Translations under genes and position numbers: made by a program
Assembly: GCA_024734495.1 (NCBI GenBank)
Contig: JALMQS010000187.1
Coordinates: 18,042,455 to 18,106,454, forward strand
Direction: 5' to 3'
Origin: Forficula auricularia
Lineage: Eukaryota > Arthropoda > Insecta > Dermaptera > Forficulidae
Length of the DNA: 64,000 bases
The notes under the pieces: generated by a model
Told to the model about the DNA's origin: nothing
Database searches by the model: none
Seen by the model: only the letters and a program-made list of their open reading frames with translations
Part shown: in pieces, positions 46,387-56,560 of the stretch
How positions within the stretch are numbered: position 1 is the first letter of the stretch
How the letters are laid out: every line of letters starts with the position of its first letter

Positions 46387-47499
46387 CAGAGGCGTGCGGT
46401 GCTGGAAGCTGTGGATGCGGAGCATCCCTAAAATCTCAGAACGTCAAGAGTATCTTCATACCATGTCATATATGAATCTCGTTTAGCTTTATTTCGCTTA
46501 ACTTTATGATATTTTTTAATGTTAGAATATGAATAGAATTTCCAGATTTCATATTTGAATCATTTTCGCTATCTTATGAAAAATATTTTTATTTTATGAG
46601 GTTGAAAGTAAATTAGTTTACATGTAGGTACTCAACGTCTGAATTTCATTTAAAATCTATAAATTGAATAAAAAAATTAATTGTGAATGATTAACTAAAA
46701 GATGTTTTGCTAGAAGTATTTGATAGCACTTAGCCGCTTTTTTTAATTAATAATTTTGTCTACCTTATTATAAAATTGTTTTACAGACAAACTGACGCGA
46801 AGGCTTGTCTAGTGAGCAGACGGTGGGGTAAGCATCACCAAACACAATCATGTTCAAACCTGTCTCGGCACGCTCGCTGTTTGCAAAATTTAGCATCAGC
46901 CCGGTCTTTAATAGCCACACCTTGATCCTGGGGGCCCCTGGTATTTAGACAACTAAATCGGCAGATCAGTTAAGGGTATGACTACCGGACGATCGGACGG
47001 CGTCCCTGCCTAGCATCTATTTCTACACCCAACATAAATAAAACTGGATACTCGAAAATTGAAAAAAAAATAAAGTAAAAACGATAAAATCATTTTTTTT
47101 TTAATACATTATTATGAGAACGTCAAAAACAATTTTATATTCAGGTAGACAAAATAATAATAAAAACAACTAGAATAAGTGCAAGCCAAACACACAAACC
47201 ATAGGTATCGTAATTTTTTTACCAAACTAATTATTTTATAGCAACCAAAAAAATATTAATTGAAAGTATTCAGACAGAGCCTCTAAGATAGAAAGGTGGA
47301 TTTTTACTTGCCCCTGGAAATAGTCAAAGTGAAGATAGACTGTCCGCTCTGTCTTTAATATCAAATGAAAAAAATCTAATCTGAAATTTGAAAATTTATA
47401 TTAACCGGTTATGGATGGATTTTAGGAATAATAAAATAAAATCTTCAAAAATGAAAGGTCCTTTTTTGGACAGCATCCCCTGGTCACCGCCCGCCCCTG
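46387..47499 (-). mobile_element. CAGTG-family hAT-like element with GC-rich insert
   Basis: Left end CAGAGGCGTGCGGTGCTGG, right end CAGCATCCCCTGGTCACCG...GCCCCTG. It is flanked by a perfect 8-bp duplication AAGTCTAT (46379-46386, 47500-47507). Relative to the ~845-bp family members it holds an extra GC-rich segment (about 46790-47035) of unknown origin. No intact transposase frame is seen. Confidence 0.85.
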
Positions 47500-47507
47500 A
47501 AGTCTAT

Positions 47508-48599
47508 ACATACATATATGTAGATAAATTAAAAAATTGTTGTCAAAATTTTTGGCTGAATATTTTATCTTATCTCGAAAAATTTAGGCATAGAGTTAAA
47601 AATCTTCATTTATAAATATCCAACAAATTTAGTGATTTTAGAAAATGATTTTCTAGTTTACAAATTTTTTTTTTGATATTTTAGTCCAACGAAAAAAATC
47701 CTCCTTTATGAATTATTCTTTAAATGTTAGAGGTTGTACTAAAAAGTAAAATTTTTTGTCCATTGGTTCTTTCGATATTTACTTGCTTAAAAAAAAAATT
47801 GTTGTTGTTTTTGTACAGTTTCTTATCAAATTAAAGTGTGTATTTTTCTCAATTAGCAGTCAGCTTTTAATAAAAGATCGATTAGAATTAAATTGAATTT
47901 TTACATGTATCTCATTATATTTTTGTATTATTCATAAGATGAATGGAAAGCATCGGGTCGCTGATCAGATTTATGGTGAGAATAAATTATCCTCCGAGAA
48001 TGGATGGTATGCAATTTCTTTATTTATTTAGCCTATAATCAATCGTAAATGGAGAGAGTGTCAGAGGACACGCGTGTTTACATTATCTAACTATTGGCTA
48101 TGGTCTTACGGGGGGGGGGGCAAAAATCAAACATTCGGGGGGAATCTTCACCATTGAAGGAATTTTTTGATTTTGATAATAATGAATTCAGATCTTGGCC
48201 AAGTTTATTGATCGAATATGTTAATCAGACGGAAGTTTATTTAGCTAGAAAGTGTTTGTTTTCATGATTAGTTTCTTTTTCCTGATTTGAATCATTTCTG
48301 GGCATTTATTATTCAATATCACGAAAATTACATTCGAATTTGAATTTCAATAAATGGAAAAATCACCGAATTTTTTTTTAAAGATTACTTAAATTGCGAA
48401 TGATTTTATATAAGTGGAATATTAATATCACTATTATTACTTATGATTATATTTCGAAAGATAGTAATTTAATAATTTTTTTGTTATATAAGGTTTTTAA
48501 AGTTTGGACTGATTTATCGGCTAGATCTATAGAATTTATTAATTATATATTATATGTATGTATAAGTATATCTTCTTAGGGGAAAGGCAAAAGGTTAGT
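47508..48599. other. No recognisable gene
   Basis: A GAGGTTGTACTAAAAAGTAA string near 47733 is mariner-end-like but unpaired. A short coding-looking stretch near 47940-47975 has no splice context. A G homopolymer lies near 48110-48120. Confidence 0.4.
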
Positions 48600-48740
48600 A
48601 AATATTCTAAAATAATGTACCGAAAAGTGTGTCTTGTGCTTGATGTAAATAAATAAACTAACATACAAAGGAGATTTATATTTATTTACATCAAGTAAAG
48701 GACATATTACTCTTTGATTTATTTTTATAAATTCAACAAT
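48600..48740. repeat. Short 'TTGATGTAAATAAA' inverted-repeat element
   Basis: GTGCTTGATGTAAATAAATA is mirrored by ATTTATTTACATCAAGTA about 40 bp later. It is a minimal relative of the foldbacks at 3038 and 12990. Confidence 0.5.
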
Positions 48741-48960
48741 TTGCTACTCCCGGCTAAAACTTAAAATTTAGGACCCGTCATTGATAAATTTATATATATT
48801 TTACATTCAAAATTATTGATTACTGAAAAATGATAAAAAAAGATTAACGTCATTTGATCCTTGACTGTTATTGTCCCCTCTTGTTTAGTTTCGTTAGTGA
48901 GATTTGATTAATAAAAAAAAAGTTTGTTTATTTATTTATAATTAGTTATTGATTGTGTGC

Positions 48961-49380
48961 CGTGCAGTGTAAAGCTGCTTACGTTGTAGTGGCGGAGCGG
49001 ATGGGTGCTCGGAGTTTGCTGGTTGTTTGTTTCACTGACGAAAATCGAGGGGCAGATTCAGACGGACATGGTGAGCAGCTCGTTTTGAACTAATGTCATG
49101 ATATCGCGTAGCGGGGGACGTCGTATCGTCTTGGGGTCCAATCGCAGACTGACTGACGAGAGGCCTCTGTTCTCTCGCGAGTTAGCGAGAGGGAGGTGGA
49201 CCCAATGCCACGTTCGGGACCCTCACGGGAATAAGGGGACCTGTGAGTAGGAGGGGACGGGGGACCAAGAGGGAAGGGACCCAACGCGCGCACTCTCACT
49301 TTATATGCCTAGGAAAACAAGGCGGTCGATGTGTTCGCCGTAGTCCGAGGGGCCCGGCTCCGCACACACTGCCATCTCTC
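48961..49380 (+). promoter_or_regulatory. CpG-rich island, candidate promoter with first exon
   Basis: This is the most GC- and CpG-rich block in the window. An initiator-like CGTGCAGTGT is at 48961. An ATG at 49001 opens 23 codons (MGARSLLVVCFTDENRG...) to 49070, immediately followed by the donor GTGAGC. Further CpG-rich sequence runs to 49380, where the minus strand also has a Pro/Arg-rich frame. It could be an alternative first exon of the downstream spectraplakin on the same strand, or an unrelated GC-rich insertion. No conserved protein is recognised. Confidence 0.35.
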
Positions 49381-49589
49381 GTCAAACAACGAGAACTATA
49401 GAGAAACCCCCTGCATCTAGGCAACCACACTTACTGGCGTCCCATGATTTAAAAGCATTTAAGGCGAATAGTCTTTCTGGAAGGCACATAAAATTAGATA
49501 TTAACAAAATTTCTCTTTGAATATTCGACAAACAAAGTTTACTCCATATATCGAAAAACAAAATTAGCAATCCAAAAATATATAATAAC

Positions 49590-49940
49590 TTTTTTCAAAG
49601 AGAGTGTCCTCTGCTTGACGCAAGCTAATATGACTAACACGTATACACTTAAATATATAAATAAATAATATGGGATTAGGCCTTCTCATGGCTTTAGATA
49701 CACCTGCTCAATCACTAAAGATAAGAGAAAATAAATATTATATGTAATATTCATTTACTATGAGTTAAGGATTCTTGGTCACTTGTTTCACATTATAATT
49801 AAAAAAAAATTAAAAGATGTAAATTTTTTCAATATTACATATAATAAATAATGAATATTACATATAATATTTATTTACTCTTATCTTTATTAAAGATGTT
49901 TCACCTTGCACCACAATCTCTACTATTGTAATTATGCTCA
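49590..49940. mobile_element. Decayed foldback element
   Basis: Starts GTCCTCTGCTTGACGCAAGC, as in the 3038 and 12990 elements. Inside, AATATTATATGTAATATTCA and TGAATATTACATATAATATT form an inverted repeat. The right outer arm is lost. Confidence 0.45.
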
Positions 49941-50149
49941 ATCACTCAAAAATTTCATTTCAAATAGATAATATGCTTTTAATATTGAAAAAACTAGCTA
50001 TCATAATATTTAAATTTAGAGATAAAGAAAAGTAATTGGTTATTTTACCTAATGGGAAAACTGAAGTATTTTTTGGCCAGTTCTTTATAATATACTTTAA
50101 AACTTTTGAAATTTGTACAGAGATTAACTACTTTCTTGAAACACAAAAA

Positions 50150-50640
50150 TACACCCTTGTGTGTGTGGGGGGGGGGGGGGGGGGTACTCCGCCCCTGGTT
50201 CGAGAACTCTTGCCCTAAAACCTTAAAGGCCAATTATGCAAAATTTGATCCAGATCCGACAAAGGGTTCAAAATTTTAAAATTCCTCCTACCATAATTTT
50301 TGGTTCGATTTCAACCAAAATCTAATTAGTTCTTAAAACCTATGTAAAATATTTAAATAAAAAATTTTGTTTTGACACCTTCATTGGTTTTTGACCTACA
50401 ACGTACATAAAATTTGGTAACATACGCAAACACTCAACATACATTTTGAAAAATAATAATTAATATCTCTTATAATGTAAATTTTCGATGCTTAATATAA
50501 AAGGTTTTATTGTAGAGCGAAATATACCTAATATTTTTTTTTTTCAAAGTAGTTTCAGTCGTTTTTTAAATATATCAAGCCAAAAATCACTTTTTACATA
50601 CAGGATTTAAATACTTACCCATATTCCCTATGGTAAATTA
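50150..50640 (-). mobile_element. ACCATAC-family repeat, reverse copy (diverged)
   Basis: In reverse order it carries AAATCTAATTAG, CTACAACGTACATAAAATTTGG and TGTAGAGCGAAAT near 50515, and ends near CATATTCCCTATGGTAA. A G homopolymer (50166-50181) and its neighbours are low complexity. Confidence 0.5.
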
Positions 50641-50899
50641 ATACACAAATGCATATTTCTTTCATTTCACCAACTCTTAAGATCGAGAAAATTTTTGTTG
50701 ACAAAAAGTCGATGATAATTAAATTGGCGGGAAGGAAAATACTCACCTGTTGGCTATGGTACCCGGATACAAATTTAAAAAAAAAAAATAAAAAAAAAAA
50801 CGTTTGTTTCTAGTATCCAATTGGCCTTAAAACAATCGAATGTATATATTTAAATTAATAATAAATATAATTAATAATAAATAATGTATAATATATAAT

Positions 50900-51670
50900 A
50901 TATAATAATGTATATTTTCGTTTGAATATCTCGAAAAAAATTTTTTTGACCCTCTCTTGAAAGGGTAGTTGATGATAAAGGGGGAACATTATTAACTTAA
51001 TTGAAAATTTGTAGAAAAAATAAAATATTATTTTTCAAAAAACTAAACGCATTTAAAATAGTATATTTTATACAGAGTTAAAAGAGTATATTTTCGTTTG
51101 AATTTCTCTAAAAAAATAACTTTTTTAACCCTCTCTTGAAAAGGTATTTGATGATAGGGGTGCCCTTATTAACGTAATTCAGTATTTTATATAGATATAG
51201 GAATTGATAATTTCATCAATGGAACTCGAAAAAAGTTTCTTTTTATACCCTTGAATTTTAGGTGAAAGTTGATAAGGGTCATCACATTGCCAATTATTTT
51301 AGAAAATAATTATTTGAATTTCGAAGTGATTATACTTATTTCTAGTAGAGTATTTTATATAGATATAGGAAATTATAATTTCGTCATTGGAACTCGAAAA
51401 AAGTTAAGTTCCAATAAATTACACCTTATTTGATATGTGTTAATTTTTTCTTTCCTCACTATCCCTTGGCTGCCTTCCATTACATTCAATTAAAATTTTC
51501 TTTTTATACCCTTGAATTTTAGGTGAAAGTTGAAAAGGATCCCCCCTTATCATCATTTTCAAAATATTTTAGAAAATAATTATTTGAATTTCGAAGTGAT
51601 TATATTTATTTTTAGTAGTGTATTTTATATAGATATAGGATATGATAATTCTGTCAAACCAATTTTTTTT
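50900..51670. repeat. Degenerate tandem repeat block
   Basis: Two units with TATATTTTCGTTTGAAT, ACCCTCTCTTGAAA and GTTGATGATA lie at 50910 and 51080. They are followed by two to three units with TTTTATATAGATATAGGA, GGAACTCGAAAAAAGTT and TTATACCCTTGAATTTTAGG (51185, 51350, 51500). A foldback fragment interrupts it at 51412-51497. Confidence 0.7.
51412..51497 (+). mobile_element. Terminal fragment of the 490-bp palindrome family
   Basis: CCAATAAATTAC...TATTTGATATGTGTTA and GGCTGCCTTCCATTAC...TTCAATTAAAA match 39148-39230. It is inserted in the tandem block and consists of one arm end only. Confidence 0.65.
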
Positions 51671-52480
51671 AATCGACGCGAAATTTTTTCATCTTTAATT
51701 TACCAAAAGACGGTTGTTTACAAAATATCGACCGTTTTTGAGTTATAAGAACAAAAATCGTAAAGTTCGAAAATTTTGAGGTTTGTCGCCCACCTTAATT
51801 TGTCCCCCACACTTTCGACGTCACAAACTTGGATTTTCCATACCCACACCAAACCAAACGATGCCCCAATTATTGTAAGCTGAAACCCCCTTATAAACTG
51901 GGCTATTATAGTATTCCTTCTCTACCTCCTTGAGTAAAATAAATGACAAAGTATTCCTATATAATAATTTCCCCAAAGGATCATTCAAGTTTCAATATGT
52001 TTGGATTTATTTTTAGAAAGATTTTTTTCACGCAATCCGGTTTGGTTGCATTTAAGAAATGACTCACTTCATTCTTCCATTTCTTGCAATAATAAACAAT
52101 GGTCAAAAAAACGAAACATAAATAAAAGTAAATGACTATTGTCATCAATACAAAGCCTAAGAAATTTGATAAAAACAATTGCCCGATTTAGCGTAAATAA
52201 ATTGCCTGTGTGTTATTAGTAACAAAAAAAAAAAAAAAAAAAAAAAAACTAACAAATATTTTACAATTTTCTTTTGAATGTCTCAATGTTAATTGAGTGT
52301 ATGCAATTTTAGCGAATTCAGAATGTACTTTAATTAAATTAAAGGGAATATAATATTTTTTGTTACCATTCAAGAATCCACACATATTGTTTTAGTATAT
52401 TTAAATAGACTATTTTCTATTATTCGTAAGCTTATTCGCTGAGAGAGATGAGATGTTTAAAATCGATGTTTAAAAAATCG
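51671..52480. other. No gene; poly-A tract
   Basis: AT-rich DNA with a ~25-base A run at about 52224-52248. Minus-strand frames at 51981-52385 are AT-driven. Confidence 0.5.
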
Positions 52481-52489
52481 ATAAAATTT

Positions 52490-52650
52490 AAAACATTTAG
52501 AGTATTTTCATAAATTCAGGAGGATCTTTAAATTGTCAAATTATTACCCATTATTTCAAATATTTCTATAAAAACATTTTTTTGTTCTGAAAAGTATATT
52601 GGTTCTCAAAATGAAATAAAATTGTTGCATAGACTATTATTTTAAGGTGG
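52490..52650 (-). mobile_element. CAGTG-family hAT-like fragment
   Basis: AATTGTCAAATTATTACCC, CAAATATTTCTATAAAAAC and GGTTCTCAAAATGAAATAAA match the reverse complement of 29325-29410. Neither end is preserved. Confidence 0.5.
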
Positions 52651-52659
52651 GTTTACAAT

Positions 52660-53420
52660 TGAGAGTTTTTTACTCTATAGAGTTTCATATAGTAATAAAT
52701 TGACACGTTGGGGCCCTCCACTTGGCTTGAGTTTGATACAAGGGCCTAGATTTTTTGACCCCCCCCCCCACTTCCAAGTTTTTGCATTTTTAGTCTTCTG
52801 GTAGTCCACTGATTATATACATATACAAAATTTGGTTGAGTTTGATAAAGGGCTTATTTTCATTTTCTGATCGCCCCCCCCTCCATTTTGGGCGCTTTGT
52901 TTTTGCATTTTTAGTGTTCTAGGGGCCCACTGATTATGTATACAAAATTGGGTTGAGTTTACTCAAATGGCCTAGATTTTTTTGCGAGAAATAAAAATAT
53001 TTTCGTTATTATAGGTTCATTTTATACTAAATTTCATATTTCTTGTATTTTAGTTTGAAAATATTATAATTTTAAATTTTAACCCCCCCCCCTCAACCCC
53101 TTAATTTTAGGTCGATATGCACCAAAATCTAATCAGCTTTTAATCTCAACGTACCAAAACTAAATTTGGTATAAAAATATTCACACTAGTTTTTGACCTA
53201 GCTTGTCCACAAAATTTGGCAACGCACAGACTAACAGAAAAAAACACTAACAGACATTTTGACACAACATTTATTATCTCGATAAATATAATTTTTTCGA
53301 TGTTTACTTATTAGACCTTTTTTGTATACCGAAATGCCATGGTTTTTTTTTTATCAAATTAGTTTGAGCCGTTTTTGAGATATTTCTAAAAAAAGAAGCA
53401 AAAAAAAAACTTTTTTCATT
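52660..53420 (-). mobile_element. ACCATAC-family repeat, reverse copy
   Basis: In reverse complement it contains CCATGGCATTTCGGTATAC, GTTAGTCTGTGCGTTGCC, the ACCAAATTTAGTTTTGGTAC stretch and three tandem units with TATACAAAATTTGGTTGAG (52740-52985). C-rich runs at about 52760 and 53085 correspond to the GGAGGGG runs of plus-strand copies. Confidence 0.65.
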
Positions 53421-53423
53421 TAA

Positions 53424-53751
53424 AAGTAAAACTTTAATTTCTTAAAAAAATCTGAGAATGAGAGGTGAGGGGAGATCCTTTCTATCACTTCAGGATTTTT
53501 GGAAGGGTTCATAAATTTAATTTTTATGAGAAATATAAAAATAAATATTATATTCGAGATCTCTATACTACTAAATATACTACTATTAGAATAAATTAAA
53601 ATTTCTTTAAAAGTAAAACTTTATTTTCTTAAAAAAATCTGAAAATATAAGGTAGGGGGGACCCTTTCTATCACTTCAGGATTTTTGGAAGGGTTCACAA
53701 ATTTAATTTTTATGATAGATATAAAAATAAATGTTTTGTTCGAGCTCTCTA
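53424..53751 (+). repeat. Direct duplication, ~186-bp period
   Basis: AAAAGTAAAACTTTA, CTTTCTATCACTTCAGGATT and TTTTTGGAAGGGTTCA occur at 53424-53567 and again at 53609-53751. Confidence 0.8.
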
Positions 53752-53756
53752 TGTAA

Positions 53757-54176
53757 CAGGGGTGGCCACAACGTGGCTCACGAGCTTCAGGCGGCTCTTC
53801 AGTCAATATCGTGTGGCTCTTGAATAATACAGATTTTAAGAAGTATAATAATTAGGTCCCAGAAAAAAAATACCCACTAACAAAAGAATGTGCTAAGAGA
53901 CTAATCTCAATATTTGGAACTACTTATGTGTGTGAATCACTGTAGGTACTCAACGCTTAAGTTCATTATATCTAAATATTGATCCGAACTAAATGATGAA
54001 CATTTAAGTGAATTCGTGTGAACTGCGCTTACCAATTATCAACCAGATTTCAAACAGTCAAAATGAACACTCGTCACTTCTGAAAAGTAAAATGTTATTT
54101 CTTTTTTTTTATTGTAATTGAACAATAATGTTATAAGTAGAGCAAAAAATAAATGTTACTTCATTTATATTTTACA
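53757..54176. mobile_element. hAT element remnant, left end preserved
   Basis: CAGGGGTGGCCACAACGTGG with following GGCTCTTCAGTCAAT matches the right end of the hAT at 42911-43813 in reverse. The interior holds a transposase C-terminal fragment. The right side (GCAAAAAATAAATGTTACTTC) matches 43030-43070 in reverse and stops at the ACCATAC repeat. Confidence 0.75.
53862..54066 (+). pseudogene. hAT transposase C-terminal (dimerisation) remnant
   Basis: One frame reads YPLTKECAKRLISIFGTTYV then CESL. After a one-base shift it continues YSTLKFIISKY, stop, SELNDEHLSEFV, stop, TALTNYQPDFKQ. This is the C-terminal hAT dimerisation region of the ZBED5/FAM200/GTF2IRD2-related group: a C-A-x-x-L-x-S-x-F-G-S/T-T-Y-V-C-E-S block, then S-K-Y-R-x-x-L-x-D-E-H-L. 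Both in-frame stops are TGA at positions where the family usually has arginine. It is clearly non-functional and only the tail is present. Confidence 0.75.
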
Positions 54177-54384
54177 AAATACCATACAGAGTATGGTCAA
54201 GTATTGTAATCGTGGATGAAAAAAGTGTTTTTTCCTTCTTTATTTCGAAATATCTCAAAAACAGCTGAAACTATTTTGATTAAAAAAATTGAGCAAAACC
54301 ATGGCATTTCGCTCTACAAAAAAGCCCTAATAAGTGAACATCGAAAAAATTATATTTTTCGAGATAATAATTGTTTTATCAAAA
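54177..54384 (+). mobile_element. ACCATAC-family repeat, left half split by a LINE
   Basis: ACCATACAGAGTATGGT through CCATGGCATTTCGCTCTAC to ATAATTGTTTTATCAAAA. The uninterrupted copy at 16895 continues directly into the sequence found at 58890, showing that the LINE inserted here. Confidence 0.85.
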
Positions 54385-54418
54385 TTGGATTGGATTAATT
54401 TGATCAAATTCCCACAAA

Positions 54419-55756
54419 ATGGCGACTGGTGAAGAGGCTGTTTCTGAAGACGTTGAAAAAGTTTTTAAGTGTCATTCAAATCTTAAAGTGCCTAAAATTG
54501 TTATATGTGTAATATGTGAAAATGTGTATCATAAAGGTGATTTTAATAAAAATGGAAAGGGACAATACATTGGTAATATGCTGGTAATCTGTCCACAGCA
54601 TCATGATCAAAACATAACCTCTAAACAGGATTATAACAGTCATGTTTTGGATGAAAATGCAAGAAGAATCATTTTGCAAGTGAAGCTATATGAAAAAGAA
54701 GAATTAAAAAAGGAATTATGTAATAAACGATCTTCAAATACAACCAAGGATCTGGATTTACAGAAGTCGGAGGATATGACAGCAATTGGAATAGAAAATG
54801 AACTACTGAAACAACTCAACACTGAACTAAAAGAAAAAAATGACCTTTTAAGAGAACTTTTAGAAAGTAAAAAGGTAGGTGGTACATATAGGCCCCCATA
54901 TGCGACTCTTGCGGATGATTGTGCGTGGCCAAGAGGTAAAATGATTTCTAGTGGAGTACCTAGCATTCAAGTGAAACCCATAGATAATAAAAATAATAAA
55001 AAAACATATGAATGTGTTATAAATAAATTAACATGCGACCTGGCTGTGCCAATCAACAAAGTTATATCGCGTAGTGATGGACTAGTGACTATAGACTGTA
55101 AAAATAAGGAGGATGTTCAAAGAACCAAGTCTGTGCTAAGCGAAAAACTAAGTCAAGAATATAATGTCGAACTAGAAAAAAAAACATTGCCAAAAATTAA
55201 AATAGTTAATCTAGAAAATAATATGGGCAAGGAGGAATTATGTAATGATATTCGAAACAGAAACTTTTCAGAGTTTGATGGTGGTTTCAACATTTTGGCT
55301 GACTATAGGAATTCCATTGGTAAGCGTACTCTTATCCTCGAGGTTGCACCTGAGACATACATGCATGTTAAGAACAGTGGATATAGGTTATATGTTGGAC
55401 ATCAATCTTGTAGAGCTTATGATGTACTTAACATTAATTTATGTCTAAGATGTGGTAGAGCGAATCACAGCCAAAAAAAATGCTCAAATAGTGTCAAATG
55501 TTTGATCTGTGCCGAGGATCATGAATCTATTAGATGTGTAAGTAAAATTAACAAATGTTTAAATTGTCTTTATTATAATCAGCATTTCAATAAAAATAGA
55601 TGTACTAACCACATGGCTACGGACACGAGTAAATGTGAATATCTCAAATTCAAGATAAATAAAAGTGTTAGTTCTTCAGATTATCCAGTATTGCCTATTA
55701 TTCCAGCGTACATTACTAATATAGGAAGACCTACTAATAATACCCAAATTAAGTAA
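54419..55756 (+). CDS. LINE ORF1 protein, zinc-knuckle RNA-binding
   Basis: 445 residues. The ATG (CAAAATGG context) is the first in the element. The N-terminus (residues about 17-60) has a Cys/His cluster with CVICENVYHKG and CPQHHD, resembling a PHD-type finger. Residues about 85-150 are charged and heptad-like (ENELLKQLNTELKEKNDLL), probably a coiled coil. Toward the C-terminus lie two CCHC-type knuckles, CLRCGRANHSQKKC and CLICAEDHESIRC, plus a further Cys-rich stretch. ORF1 proteins of this group bind element RNA and act as chaperones during target-primed reverse transcription. The frame is intact from start to stop. Confidence 0.9.
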   Translation: MATGEEAVSEDVEKVFKCHSNLKVPKIVICVICENVYHKGDFNKNGKGQYIGNMLVICPQHHDQNITSKQDYNSHVLDENARRIILQVKLYEKEELKKELCNKRSSNTTKDLDLQKSEDMTAIGIENELLKQLNTELKEKNDLLRELLESKKVGGTYRPPYATLADDCAWPRGKMISSGVPSIQVKPIDNKNNKKTYECVINKLTCDLAVPINKVISRSDGLVTIDCKNKEDVQRTKSVLSEKLSQEYNVELEKKTLPKIKIVNLENNMGKEELCNDIRNRNFSEFDGGFNILADYRNSIGKRTLILEVAPETYMHVKNSGYRLYVGHQSCRAYDVLNINLCLRCGRANHSQKKCSNSVKCLICAEDHESIRCVSKINKCLNCLYYNQHFNKNRCTNHMATDTSKCEYLKFKINKSVSSSDYPVLPIIPAYITNIGRPTNNTQIK

Positions 55757-55768
55757 TATATTAAATCA

Positions 55769-56560
55769 ATGGCTGTTATTGATATTGATATTAATAATGA
55801 AACTTGTAAGCTGGAAGAAAAACTACAAGATTTAACATCACTAAATCAAATTTTTAATCAAGAAGATCTAACTATTCTCCACTTAAATGTAAGGAGCTTA
55901 AATTCGAATTTTGAAAATCTTGAAGTGTTTATTGATAGACTTTGGGTCAAGCCGGACATCATAGTGTGCTCTGAAACTTGGGATGTTGCTTTTGTGGAAT
56001 ATTATAATCTTAATAATTACAATGTCTATTATAATGACAGTAAGGTCAATAGGGCTGATGGTGTTGTTATATATGCTAAAAAGGACTTAAAACAGTCTAT
56101 ATCATGTGAAAATTTTGGTTGTTGCAAATTTATGTCTATTACAATTGGAGTTAAGAATAATGTATTTAAAATAACTGGAGTTTATAGATGTCATGATGTT
56201 TCTAAGGAAGAATTTGTTTTCAATTTAAAAAATTACCTTGATGTTAACAAGGGGATTAGGAATCATCTCATTGCTGGGGATTTCAATGTAAATGTAATGC
56301 AATCCGATGGGCTCACTGAAGAGTTTCTGAATTCTTTTCTGGACATGGATTATTTGCCATATTTTAATGATGTTACTAGACCTAATATAAATGGGGGCTC
56401 TTGTGTTGATAATGTGTTTGTTAGGTCAGTCTATAATTGTAAGTCATACACATACACCAATGTCTTCACGGATCATTATCCAATTTTTTTTTGTCCGTTA
56501 GCTTGTCAAAGATATATAAATCGAAAAAAAATCATGGGACCATTAATTACAACAAATTGA
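55769..56560 (+). CDS. LINE ORF2, endonuclease domain (frame broken downstream)
   Basis: Starts 12 bases after the ORF1 stop. It encodes an APE-type endonuclease with LHLNVRSLNSNFENL (the Asn motif), VCSETW (catalytic Glu), HLIAGDFNVN (catalytic Asp/Asn), SCVDNVF and TDHYPIFF (catalytic Asp-His). This enzyme nicks target DNA to prime reverse transcription. After DHYPIFF a run of nine T (56484-56492) puts the reading out of frame. Homologous continuation (SLSKIYKSKKNHGTINYNKL) is in another frame, so this and the next entry are one ORF2 split by a frameshift. Confidence 0.9.
   Translation: MAVIDIDINNETCKLEEKLQDLTSLNQIFNQEDLTILHLNVRSLNSNFENLEVFIDRLWVKPDIIVCSETWDVAFVEYYNLNNYNVYYNDSKVNRADGVVIYAKKDLKQSISCENFGCCKFMSITIGVKNNVFKITGVYRCHDVSKEEFVFNLKNYLDVNKGIRNHLIAGDFNVNVMQSDGLTEEFLNSFLDMDYLPYFNDVTRPNINGGSCVDNVFVRSVYNCKSYTYTNVFTDHYPIFFCPLACQRYINRKKIMGPLITTN

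Noticed and set aside
47930..47990. Coding-looking MNGKHRVADQIYG stretch
   Set aside because: Too short, no acceptor, donor-like GTGAGA only; cannot be distinguished from chance.
50036..50233. Overlapping frames across a G16 run
   Set aside because: Low-complexity run inside a reverse copy of the ACCATAC repeat.
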